Below are positions 51,197 through 59,139 of a stretch of 64,000 nucleotides of DNA, piece by piece (within the stretch, counting starts at the first letter, position 1; each line of letters begins with the position of its first letter). Below the pieces are notes generated by a model, which worked only from the letters and a program-made list of their open reading frames with translations, made no database searches and was not told the DNA's origin. The translations under genes were made by a program, and so were the position numbers. The stretch is from contig CALEDQ010000028.1 of the NCBI GenBank assembly GCA_937949615.1, positions 124,001-188,000 on the forward strand, read 5' to 3'. The stretch comes from an uncultured bacterium (lineage in GTDB: Bacteria; Muiribacteriota; Ozemobacteria; Ozemobacterales; Ozemobacteraceae).

Positions 51197-53575
51197 CTAT
51201 CTAAGTTTTACTGCAAGCTCAGAATCAAGTCTGCTGACCATTCTGCCGATCATCGGCTGAATTTCTTCGTCAGTCAGGGTCTTTTTCGGATCCCTGAATG
51301 AGAGGGCGAACGCCAGAGATCGGCAGTTTTCCGGAATGCCCTTGCCCTGATAAACGTCGAACAGGTAGCAGTCTTCAAGAAGTTGTTTACCCTCAGTTGT
51401 GAGAATTTTGAGAATATCGCGATGGGCAACAGTTACCGGTGCCAGAAGTGCCAGATCGCGTCTGACCGCCGGCAGTTCCGGAATTGGCTTCATTCTGCCG
51501 GCATCTTCAATGGCAGCGGCAAACTTATCAAGATCGATTTCAGCAATGAAAATGCATTTCGGCATTTTTTTGTTATCGAGCAGATTCGGGTGCAGCTGGC
51601 CGAATTCGCCCGCCGGAGTTTTGCCAACCATTAGTTCCATCTGCATTGCCGGATGGAAAACGCTGCAACTGCCCGGGGCGTATCTGACCTTGACTTTGAG
51701 AAGATCGGCTATGTTCTGAATCAGACCTTTGACGCAGAAGAGGTCGAAGGCTTCAGCGCTTCGGCGCCAGTCTTTCGGATCGGCTGAGCCTGAGAATCCG
51801 ATGCAGAGACGCGAATGTTCTTCGCTGAGGCCGCCCGCTGCCGGGTGAAAGGCCTTGCCGATTTCAAACAGTCTGAGGTTGAATTCGTCATTCAGAATGT
51901 TTCTTTTCAGGGCATCGAACATGCCCCATTTGAGGCTGGTGCGCATGGCGCTCAGATCTTCTGAGAGCGGGTTCTGCAGCATCAGGGGCTTTTTCTCACG
52001 GAAACATTCGTCGATTGCGGCGGGAATAAAGCTATAGGTCATGATTTCATTGAAGCCGCAGGAGACGAAATGGTCGCGCAGCCGTTTTTCCATTTTCTGC
52101 AGTGGCGTGGGCAGCTGCAGAACCGAAGTGATCGCAGGCAGGGTTGTGGGAATATTGTTGTAGCCATACATTCTGGCCACTTCTTCGATGATGTCGGCTT
52201 CGATGGCAAGATCGTGGCGATACGGCGGAACGCTGACTATCAGGTCTTCGCCGTCGCGCCTGGTGTCAAGCTTGAGCCGAAGCAGCAGAGTTTCAATTTG
52301 AACCGGATTGAGATTGATGCCAATGACGCGGTTGACCCGGCGGGTTCTGACCTTTATCTGGCGCAGCACTTCCGGTTTCGGGTAGGCGTCGGCAATGCCC
52401 TTGACCGGGCGGCCACCAGCGATCTGTTTGAGCAGTCTGGCGGCTTCGTTGAGCGCTATCGGAACATTGTCGATGTTGGTGCCGCGTTCGAAGCGGTAAG
52501 AAGAGTCAGACATCAATGCCAGGCGTTTTGAGGTTTTTCTTACCGAGGTCGGGTCAAAAAATGCGGCTTCGAGCAGAACGCTGGTGGTGCTGTCAGTGAC
52601 CGATGAGTGAAGACCACCCATTACACCAGCAACTGCAACCGGTTTTTCGGCATCGGCAATGACCAGCATCGAGCTGTCAAGGCTGCGTTCGGCGTTGTCG
52701 AGAGTGGCAATCTTTTCGTCTTTGCCGGCTGGTCTGACGACGATTTTTTTGCCGGCGAGTTTTGCATAGTCGAAAGCATGCATCGGGTGACCGATATCGA
52801 GCATGATGTAGTTGGTTACGTCGACAACATTGTTGATCGAGCGAATCCCGGCCTTTTCAAGTCTCTCTTTCAGCCAGTCAGGTGAGGGGCCGACTTTGAT
52901 GTCGTGTATCAGCCTGGCACCATAGCGTGGGCAGAGATCCTTGTCTTGAATTTCAACTGCAACCTGTTCGGCCACATGGCCTTCGCCATCTTCGTCGCCA
53001 AGCGGGTCACGATGCAGCGGCAGATTGAAAATAGCTGAGAGTTCGCGGGCGATGCCGAGGTGCGAGAGCGCATCGCCACGGTTGGGAGTGATGCTTATTT
53101 CAAAGATAACATCGTCAAGATTGAGTGCATTTACGATGTTCTGACCGATTTCTGCGCTTTCATCGAGAATGTAGAGCCCGCCATGCTCTTCTGAGATGCC
53201 GAGTTCTTTTTTGCTGCACATCATGCCCGAAGACTCGATGCCGCGAATTTTGGCCTTGCTGATTTCGAAGCCTGAGGGCAGGCGGGCGCCGATCAGCGCC
53301 ACCGGCACTTTATCGCCGGCCTTCATATTGTTGGCGCCGCAAACGATCTGCAGCGGCTGGCCACGGTTGACGTCAACGCTGCACAGCGACAGCTTTTCTG
53401 CGTCAGGGTGCGGATCGCGGCTGAGAATTTTTCCGACCACGACGTTGTTGAGATTTTTACCGGGCTGAATGATTTCTTCCACTTCGAGGCCGCTCATATT
53501 GAGGGCATCGGCGATACGTTCGGGAGTTTCGTTGATATCGATATAGTCTTTAAGCCAGCTTAATAGAACTTTCAC
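51197..53575 (-). CDS. pheT: Phenylalanine-tRNA ligase beta subunit
   Basis: 792 residues, normal length. It works with PheS as an alpha2beta2 enzyme. An N-terminal tRNA-binding OB domain (about 40-150) begins after WLKDYIDI; B3/B4 editing, B5 and a catalytic-like core follow, and the FDX-ACB domain ends the protein (about 700-792). The start is GTG at 53575, with GAGG eight bases upstream overlapping the end of pheS; the N-terminus MKVLLSWLKDYI matches the family. It is the last enzyme gene of the infC operon. Confidence 0.96.
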   Translation of the reverse strand: MKVLLSWLKDYIDINETPERIADALNMSGLEVEEIIQPGKNLNNVVVGKILSRDPHPDAEKLSLCSVDVNRGQPLQIVCGANNMKAGDKVPVALIGARLPSGFEISKAKIRGIESSGMMCSKKELGISEEHGGLYILDESAEIGQNIVNALNLDDVIFEISITPNRGDALSHLGIARELSAIFNLPLHRDPLGDEDGEGHVAEQVAVEIQDKDLCPRYGARLIHDIKVGPSPDWLKERLEKAGIRSINNVVDVTNYIMLDIGHPMHAFDYAKLAGKKIVVRPAGKDEKIATLDNAERSLDSSMLVIADAEKPVAVAGVMGGLHSSVTDSTTSVLLEAAFFDPTSVRKTSKRLALMSDSSYRFERGTNIDNVPIALNEAARLLKQIAGGRPVKGIADAYPKPEVLRQIKVRTRRVNRVIGINLNPVQIETLLLRLKLDTRRDGEDLIVSVPPYRHDLAIEADIIEEVARMYGYNNIPTTLPAITSVLQLPTPLQKMEKRLRDHFVSCGFNEIMTYSFIPAAIDECFREKKPLMLQNPLSEDLSAMRTSLKWGMFDALKRNILNDEFNLRLFEIGKAFHPAAGGLSEEHSRLCIGFSGSADPKDWRRSAEAFDLFCVKGLIQNIADLLKVKVRYAPGSCSVFHPAMQMELMVGKTPAGEFGQLHPNLLDNKKMPKCIFIAEIDLDKFAAAIEDAGRMKPIPELPAVRRDLALLAPVTVAHRDILKILTTEGKQLLEDCYLFDVYQGKGIPENCRSLAFALSFRDPKKTLTDEEIQPMIGRMVSRLDSELAVKLR

Positions 53576-53585
53576 TTTGATTACC

Positions 53586-54599
53586 TCAGAATTGTCTCAG
53601 GAAGCGCACATCGGAGCTGAAAAGCAGTCTGATGTCGTTGATGCCGTAACGGAGCATGGCGATGCGATCGATGCCCATGCCAAAGGCGAAGCCGGTATAT
53701 TTTTCGGTGTCGTATTTGACCGCTTCGAAAACCTTGGGATTGACCATGCCGCAGCCGAGAACTTCCATCCAGCCGGTTCCCTTGCAGACCTTGCAGCCCT
53801 TGCCTTCACAGAAGATGCACTGAATATCCATTTCAGCCGAGGGCTCGGTAAATGGAAAGAAGCTTGGGCGGAACCTGAACGGGCGCTTGCCGAACATGTT
53901 CTCGACGAACATCGCGAGTGTGCCCTTGAGATCTGCCATGCTGATGTTTTCACCGACTACGAGGCCTTCCATCTGATTGAACATCGGCGAATGGGTGATG
54001 TCACTGTCTTTTCTGAATACCTTGCCGAGACCGATCATCTTGAGAGGTGGCTGCAGTGCTTCCATGGTGCGGATCTGCACCGGAGAAGTCTGCGTGCGCA
54101 GAACCTGACCGGATTCGAGGTAAAAAGTATCCTGCATGTCGCGTGCCGGGTGATGGCTCGGCACATTGAGTGCTTCGAAGTTGTAATATTCGTCTTCGAT
54201 CTCGGGGCCTTCGGCCATGAAGAAGCCCATTGACAGGAAGATGTCGGCGACTTCTTTCGCGACCTGCACTACCGGGTGCAGGCTGCCGGCGGTCGGCCAG
54301 GTGCCGGGAAGGCTGTGATCAGGTTTTTCTGCATTCAGCCTGGCTTCCTGTTCTTTCAGCGCCAGTTCGCGCATGCTTTCTTCAAGTGAGCTCTGGATCT
54401 GGTTCTTAAGATCGTTTATGGCGGCCCCGACGGTTTTCCGTTCTTCGATCGACAGCTTGCCAAGACCTTTAAGAAGTTCGGTTACTTCACCTTTTTTGCC
54501 GAGATACTTGACTCTGAGACCTTCAAGATCGGCGGTGTTACTGGCTTTGGCCTTTTCTGAGAGATATTGCTTTAACAGTTGTTCGTGAGAATCAGACAT
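53586..54599 (-). CDS. pheS: Phenylalanine-tRNA ligase alpha subunit
   Basis: 337 residues, a class II aminoacyl-tRNA synthetase subunit carrying the active site. An N-terminal coiled coil (about 1-90) precedes the catalytic core. Motif 2 is at LRTQTSPVQIRTM to GKVFRKDSD, and motif 3 at GFAFGMGIDRIAMLRYGI. It ends with FLRQF, and pheT starts 10 bases on. Together they charge tRNA-Phe. Confidence 0.96.
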   Translation of the reverse strand: MSDSHEQLLKQYLSEKAKASNTADLEGLRVKYLGKKGEVTELLKGLGKLSIEERKTVGAAINDLKNQIQSSLEESMRELALKEQEARLNAEKPDHSLPGTWPTAGSLHPVVQVAKEVADIFLSMGFFMAEGPEIEDEYYNFEALNVPSHHPARDMQDTFYLESGQVLRTQTSPVQIRTMEALQPPLKMIGLGKVFRKDSDITHSPMFNQMEGLVVGENISMADLKGTLAMFVENMFGKRPFRFRPSFFPFTEPSAEMDIQCIFCEGKGCKVCKGTGWMEVLGCGMVNPKVFEAVKYDTEKYTGFAFGMGIDRIAMLRYGINDIRLLFSSDVRFLRQF

Positions 54600-54629
54600 T
54601 TGATCTCCTTCGGAAAAAATGCATTGTAT

Positions 54630-55406
54630 TTAACTGAAACCGGCCGGGCGGGACCTGGCCCATTCGTATAGGCAAATTGCTGCAGAGGTGGCAACATTGA
54701 GTGATTCTACCCGGCCTTGCATTGGTATTGCAAGTCTGCTGTTACATTCCTTTAAAATTTCCTGGTCGAGCCCTTTGCCCTCCTGCCCAAGCACCAGTGC
54801 TGCCCTGGGCGGGAACTGAAAGTCTGTGACAGGCTTCCCTTCCATGTCAGCGCAGATCATTGCAGTCTGGTATTTTTGAAAAAGTTTTGCAACAGCAGAA
54901 AAAGCTGTATCCGGGCAGACAGGCAGGCGAAAATTCGAGCCCATTGCCGCTCTGGCAACTTTATGGTTGAAAACACTGCAACAGCCTTTCAGCATTATCA
55001 GCAGATCGATGCCCATTGCCTCACCGGTGCGCATTATGGTGCCAATGTTTCCAGGGTCCTGCAGTCGATCGAGAACGAGAATTTTTGTGGCGGTCTCTAT
55101 AGCTTTTTCAAGGTCGGGAGATGGTGGGGGAGTCAGAAAGGCAACGATCTCTGACGGGTTATGAACACTGGAAATTTCGCGAAGCAGGCTGCGACTTATC
55201 TGAAAACACAGAGGTTCAAGCTCGAATCTGCCATTCAGTGAATCTGGATGCTCGACAAATACCATCTCAGGTTTGGCGCCCGATGAGATGGCCTCGTTGA
55301 GTAGTTTGTGCCCTTCAATAAGGATCATGCCAGCTTCTGCCGGCTGCAAGAGTGCCTTCAAAGCTCGCTTTATGATTGGATTCGCTTTTGATTCAATAGT
55401 TCGCAA
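54630..55406 (-). CDS. TrmH/SpoU-family RNA 2'-O-methyltransferase
   Basis: 258 residues with the knotted SPOUT fold. Motif 1 is LDRLQDPGNIGTIMRTGEA, motif 2 LVLGQEGKGLDQ, motif 3 IPMQGRVESLNVATSAAI. An N-terminal substrate-binding part (about 1-100) is of the RlmB/TsnR kind. It probably methylates a ribose in 23S rRNA or tRNA; the target cannot be told. The start is TTG at 55406, without a Shine-Dalgarno, directly after the rplT terminator hairpin (55421-55450), so read-through is needed. Its place between rplT and pheS is common in bacteria. Confidence 0.88.
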   Translation of the reverse strand: MRTIESKANPIIKRALKALLQPAEAGMILIEGHKLLNEAISSGAKPEMVFVEHPDSLNGRFELEPLCFQISRSLLREISSVHNPSEIVAFLTPPPSPDLEKAIETATKILVLDRLQDPGNIGTIMRTGEAMGIDLLIMLKGCCSVFNHKVARAAMGSNFRLPVCPDTAFSAVAKLFQKYQTAMICADMEGKPVTDFQFPPRAALVLGQEGKGLDQEILKECNSRLAIPMQGRVESLNVATSAAICLYEWARSRPAGFS

Positions 55407-55420
55407 GGTTATTCAAACAA

Positions 55421-55450
55421 AAACACCCGGGGTGCACCCCGGGTGTTTTT
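55421..55450 (-). terminator. Palindromic terminator after rplT
   Basis: ACACCCGGGGTGCACCCCGGGTGT is self-complementary (shown here as one 24-base palindrome centred near 55435), flanked by A and T runs on both sides. It would partly stop transcription before the methyltransferase, pheS and pheT genes. Confidence 0.85.
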
Positions 55451-55468
55451 CTTCGTTAAAAATTGTTA

Positions 55469-55822
55469 TCAGGCTGCGCTTCTGGCTTTGTCGACAACAG
55501 CTTTGAACGACTGAGGGTCACGCACGGCCAGCTCAGCCAGAACCTTGCGGTTCAGCTCGATGCCGGCTCTCTTCAGGCCGTTGATAAAGCAGCTGTATGA
55601 CATTTCGTTGATGCGGCAGGCGGCGTTGATTCTGGTGATCCAGAGTCTTCTGAATTCACGGCTGCGCTTGCGGCGATCGACATAAGAATGGTCGAGGGCG
55701 TGCAGAACGGCCTGCTTGGCGACCTTCTTGACATTATTGTGAGCACCCCAGAAACCCTTGGTTCTGCGGAAAAGCTTCTGTTCTTTGCGTCTTGCGTTAC
55801 TTGAACTTTTTGATCTTGACAT
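55469..55822 (-). CDS. rplT: 50S ribosomal protein L20
   Basis: 117 residues, highly basic. Assembly protein of the large subunit, and in several bacteria a translational repressor of its own infC-rpmI-rplT operon. Family landmarks are FRRTKGFWGAHNN, RRKRSREFRRLWITRINAA and GLKRAGIELNRKVLAELA. It follows rpmI by 49 bases. Confidence 0.97.
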   Translation of the reverse strand: MSRSKSSSNARRKEQKLFRRTKGFWGAHNNVKKVAKQAVLHALDHSYVDRRKRSREFRRLWITRINAACRINEMSYSCFINGLKRAGIELNRKVLAELAVRDPQSFKAVVDKARSAA

Positions 55823-55871
55823 GATTTATCTCCTGATGAATTTCTTGAACCCAGTTACTCTCGACACTGGG

Positions 55872-56069
55872 TCAGGAGTACGGCAACATTACCTTCAGAG
55901 CGTGTTCATTGCCCTTTTCGCAGTTGGCGGACTGGCGATAGCTTCTTTTGCGCTTGCTTGACTTCTTGGTCAGGATGTGGCTGCCATAAGCTTTGTAACG
56001 TCTGAACGCACCGGAACCTGTTCTTTTGATGCGTTTTGCAGCACCGCGATGAGTTTTCATTTTCGGCAT
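55872..56069 (-). CDS. rpmI: 50S ribosomal protein L35
   Basis: 65 residues, basic. MPKMKTHRGAAKRIKRTGSG is the standard L35 start, followed by KKSSKRKRS. It lies between infC (27 bases upstream) and rplT. Confidence 0.97.
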   Translation of the reverse strand: MPKMKTHRGAAKRIKRTGSGAFRRYKAYGSHILTKKSSKRKRSYRQSANCEKGNEHALKVMLPYS

Positions 56070-56096
56070 AATACTTTCCTCCTGATGGCAGTATGG

Positions 56097-56612
56097 CTAT
56101 TTCTTCCGGGTTCTGTAGAGGATCATGGTGATGGCATTGCCTTCCTGGGCGGCATCTTTTTCGATGTCGGCTTCTTCGCCAAGAATGACTTTCATTCTTT
56201 CGATGACTTTGTAACCAACTTCGATATGCGCTCTTTCGCGCCCTCTGAAGGATACAGAGACCTTCACCTTGTCACCTTCTTCAAGAAATTTGCGAATGCT
56301 GTTGCATTTGGTCTGCAGATCGCCTTCATCAGTTTTCGGGCGAACTTTGACTTCTTTAAGCTTGATGACCTTTTGCTTCTTCTTGGCTTCTTTGGCTTTT
56401 TTTGCAAGCTCATACTTATACTGGCCAAAGTCCATGAGGCGGCAAACTGGCGGATTCGCAGCGGGGGCAACTTCTACAAGGTCATAACCCCGTTCTTCAG
56501 CCATCTGAACAGCGTCAAGTGTGTTGACAACACCGAGCATGCCGCCGTTCTCGTCGACCAGGCGAACCTGCGGAACCCTAATCCTTCTGTTGATGCGTAC
56601 AGTACCTTTGAT
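56097..56612 (-). CDS. infC: Translation initiation factor IF-3, starting at AUC
   Basis: 171 residues from ATC at 56612-56610. It has both IF-3 domains: the N-terminal part includes RINRRIRVPQVRLVDENGG and the linker AKKAKEAKKKQKVIKL, and the C-terminal part VSVSFRGRERAHIEVG. The first ATG, at 56540, would remove 24 conserved residues. Between the leader and RINRR no ATG, GTG or TTG is in frame, whereas GGAGG stands 7 bases before the ATC. infC in many bacteria starts with AUU, AUA or AUC, and IF-3 discriminates against such codons, giving autoregulation. A strong promoter and an attenuator-like leader precede the gene. Confidence 0.9.
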   Translation of the reverse strand: MKGTVRINRRIRVPQVRLVDENGGMLGVVNTLDAVQMAEERGYDLVEVAPAANPPVCRLMDFGQYKYELAKKAKEAKKKQKVIKLKEVKVRPKTDEGDLQTKCNSIRKFLEEGDKVKVSVSFRGRERAHIEVGYKVIERMKVILGEEADIEKDAAQEGNAITMILYRTRKK

Positions 56613-56743
56613 ACTCTTACCTCCGGAAAAATAAAAAATGGAGCAGCAAGACGCTACTCCATGAATGTTACCTTCATGTACCCCTCGCGGGGCTAACCTT
56701 TTTGCTTAATTGCTCAAGGTGAGGAATCAATCCTGCTTGCTGT
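56613..56743 (-). promoter_or_regulatory. Attenuator-like leader of the infC-rpmI-rplT operon
   Basis: About 131 nt between the predicted transcription start and the infC start. It holds CCCC GCGA GGGG (a tetraloop hairpin), CATGAA/TTCATG around GGTAACA, and a strong terminator hairpin (56638-56662) followed by a T-rich tract. Near the 5' end, CAGCAAG is complementary to CTTGCTG in the terminator's loop and 3' arm, a possible antiterminator. The location fits L20- or IF-3-type feedback control known for this operon, but the exact regulator is unproven. Confidence 0.6.
56626..56662 (-). terminator. Attenuator terminator before infC
   Basis: On the minus strand, ATGGAGTAGC pairs with GCTGCTCCAT (10 bp, one wobble), followed by TTTTTATTTTT. 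It ends 14 bases before the infC start codon. Confidence 0.75.
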
Positions 56744-56749
56744 TCTGTG

Positions 56750-56778
56750 ATGATAGCAAACAGAAAAAGGCAAGTCAA
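56750..56778 (-). promoter_or_regulatory. Promoter of the infC operon
   Basis: On the minus strand, TTGACT, 17 bases, TATCAT with TGc before it. The -35 overlaps the stop codon of the upstream antiporter gene. Confidence 0.8.
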
Positions 56779-58949
56779 GCATTTTGTGAAATTTTTTCCG
56801 GCTGTTGCCCGAAGGTCAGCAGAAAACCGCCAAGAACGACCATTGAAACCGGAATCATGATGAAGGGCGAGGCGCCGAGACCGGCAGGAATGTAGCAGAG
56901 GAGAATCGCGATCAGGGCTACGATTGCAGCATATGGGGCCTGGGTTCTGACGTGGTCTATGTGATCAGAGCCTGAAGCCATAGAGGACATGATGGTTGTG
57001 TCGGAAATCGGGCTGCAGTGATCGCCAAATATTGAGCCCTCAAGAACTGCACCAATCGAAAGAAGCAGCGATTGTTTGATGAAAACCATCATTTCGGGGG
57101 CGTTGGGCAGGCTGGCGATGTTTGCCTGATAATGCTGCATGTTGAGGTGATAGGCAAGCGGAATGCTGATTGGTAAAAGGATAGCCATTGTACCCCAGCT
57201 GGTTCCGGTGGCAAATGAAATGAAACAGGCAATGATAAAGATGATTGTCGGCAGCATCCAGTGCGGAACCACATCGGTAACCATTGCAACCACCCAGTGG
57301 GCGGTACCGAGTTCGGTACAGACACCGTTGATCGACCAGGCGAGGGTCATGATAATTACCGCCATGATCAGGGTTCTGGCGCCGTCTACCCAGGCTTTGA
57401 GCCCGGTTTCCAGATTTATCAGGCCCTGTATCCAGCCAAGAAAAACAGCAACCATCGAACCAAGAACGCTCACCCATATCAATACGCGGGTTGAATCGGC
57501 GTTACTGAAGGCTGATCTGGCCCGTTCGGCAAACGACATGGTCGAAGGGGCGAGAATGGTATTTATTACGTCGCCCTCTTTGAGCTGGTGAAGTGAATTG
57601 ATGGCTTCAAATCCGGATTTGCCGGCGAAAACGGTTTTCTCGTCAAAATTGATGCGGGCAAAGGAAAAATCTTCATTGGCTGCGGTTAAGGTCCCGTTGT
57701 TCTGGGAAACGGCAGTGATGGTGAGGCTTTTGCTGTCTGGCAATGCGCCGGTTTCGGCGCGCTGCAGGTAAAAGTGCGGCGAATACATGCCGCCGTCACC
57801 AAGCAGACCGACAAAGGTGCCGATAATTACAATGGCGATCGGAATTGCGGCATTATACCAGCGTTTTGGCATTTCAGCGGGCAGCTCAGGGGCTGCCGAT
57901 TCAGGGCTGCTGATCGGTCTGGCCGTGTCGGAAAGCACTTTCCCTTCGTGATATGATCGCTGCTCAGCCTTGAGCATCGGACCGAAATCACGCCGGAAGA
58001 AAGCTATCAGAAAGCCAAAGAACAGGGTCAGCAGGCAGTAGAATCTGAAGGGTATGGTCTGCAGAAAGACACCGTAAAAATTGGTTTCTGGAATGCCGAG
58101 ATTGACGAATGCTTCGCGAATCAAACCGATTTCGTAGCCAATCCAGGTTGAAAGAACAGCTATCCCTGCTACTGGAGCCGATGTTGAGTCGACGATGTAG
58201 CTGAGTTTTTCGCGTGAAATTCTGTTTTTATCGGTTACCGGCCGCATTGAGTTACCGACAATCAGGGTGTTGGCGTAATCGTCGAAGAAGATGAGAACGC
58301 CCATGCACCAGGTTGCCAGCTGGGCGCTGCGCGGCCCTCTGACCATGCGGGAAATCAGCTCTACAATACCCTGCATGCCGCCAGTGCGGTTTACGACACC
58401 AATCATGCCGCCAAGGCAGAGGGAAAAAATGATGATGGCAGAGTGTGCCGTATCGGCGACTGAGCCGAGCAGGTATTTGTCGAGAGTGCGCAGAAACCCG
58501 ATGAATGGATTGTAGGAAAAAACGAAAGTGGCGCCAATTACAGTGCCCAGAAAAAGTGAACTGATAACTTCTCTCGTGATAAGAGCAAGAATGATTGCTA
58601 AGACTGGCGGAAGAATCGACAGCCAGCCCGGTATGCATCTTACCCGGGTTGAGGCTGTCTGTTCAGCGACTGTTAAGGTCAACTCGCTGGTTCCACATGT
58701 CGGAATCGCGAGTTTTATCGTTTTAAGGTCTTTGGGCAGCGAGACGCCGGATTCAATTGTCTGATTGTTTACTACAGCTTTGAATTGTACCGGCTGAGTG
58801 CTGTCTTCCTGCAATCCTTCAATAGAAAACTCTGATTTAACGCCGGTAAGCACAAAGGCTGGCGGTTTGACTATCAGCTGGGCTTGAGCCTGCACGCCTA
58901 TTAGAAGCAGAAAAAAACAAAAAAAGACAATAAATCTTGCGTCTCTCAT
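56775..58949 (-). CDS. NhaC-type Na+/H+ antiporter with N-terminal extracytoplasmic domain
   Basis: 724 residues from ATG 58949 (GGAG five bases upstream); an in-frame start at 59018 is rejected. It begins with a signal peptide (1-24) and a ~90-residue beta-rich, Ig-like domain (IVKPPAFVLTG...), which ordinary NhaC proteins lack. The antiporter core has many membrane segments, with FSLCLGGMIGVVNRTGG, DDYANTLIVGN, STSAPVAGIAVLSTWIGYE, ATGTSWGTMA and GDHCSPISDTT. A ~130-residue hydrophilic insertion (about 385-500) interrupts the core. It is probably secondary transport of Na+ or an organic acid/amino acid; substrate not deducible. It is monocistronic. Confidence 0.87.
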   Translation of the reverse strand: MRDARFIVFFCFFLLLIGVQAQAQLIVKPPAFVLTGVKSEFSIEGLQEDSTQPVQFKAVVNNQTIESGVSLPKDLKTIKLAIPTCGTSELTLTVAEQTASTRVRCIPGWLSILPPVLAIILALITREVISSLFLGTVIGATFVFSYNPFIGFLRTLDKYLLGSVADTAHSAIIIFSLCLGGMIGVVNRTGGMQGIVELISRMVRGPRSAQLATWCMGVLIFFDDYANTLIVGNSMRPVTDKNRISREKLSYIVDSTSAPVAGIAVLSTWIGYEIGLIREAFVNLGIPETNFYGVFLQTIPFRFYCLLTLFFGFLIAFFRRDFGPMLKAEQRSYHEGKVLSDTARPISSPESAAPELPAEMPKRWYNAAIPIAIVIIGTFVGLLGDGGMYSPHFYLQRAETGALPDSKSLTITAVSQNNGTLTAANEDFSFARINFDEKTVFAGKSGFEAINSLHQLKEGDVINTILAPSTMSFAERARSAFSNADSTRVLIWVSVLGSMVAVFLGWIQGLINLETGLKAWVDGARTLIMAVIIMTLAWSINGVCTELGTAHWVVAMVTDVVPHWMLPTIIFIIACFISFATGTSWGTMAILLPISIPLAYHLNMQHYQANIASLPNAPEMMVFIKQSLLLSIGAVLEGSIFGDHCSPISDTTIMSSMASGSDHIDHVRTQAPYAAIVALIAILLCYIPAGLGASPFIMIPVSMVVLGGFLLTFGQQPEKISQNA

Positions 58950-58974
58950 AAATACTCCGGTTTGGGATTTATTT

Positions 58975-59004
58975 TTAATATCATTTCGTGTAGCATATTT
59001 ACAA
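58975..59004 (-). promoter_or_regulatory. Promoter of the antiporter gene
   Basis: On the minus strand, TTGTAA, 18 bases, TATTAA with TGa before it. The palindrome at 58999-59015 covers the -35. Confidence 0.45.
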
Positions 59005-59015
59005 GAAATTTGTAA
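58999..59015 (-). promoter_or_regulatory. Palindromic operator candidate at the antiporter promoter
   Basis: TTACAA, spacer GAAAT, TTGTAA, a perfect 6-base inverted repeat overlapping the -35 hexamer. This is the size and place expected for a repressor site. Confidence 0.45.
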
Positions 59016-59139
59016 CAACGATGCCGGGTGCGGGCGATTTGTGTTCAGGGCTTCTCAATTTTCCCTGATCATGAAACTTTTACCGGCTTTTGCTCGTATG
59101 TTTATGTAGAGGCACTTCCATCACAGGGAGAATCAGAAG

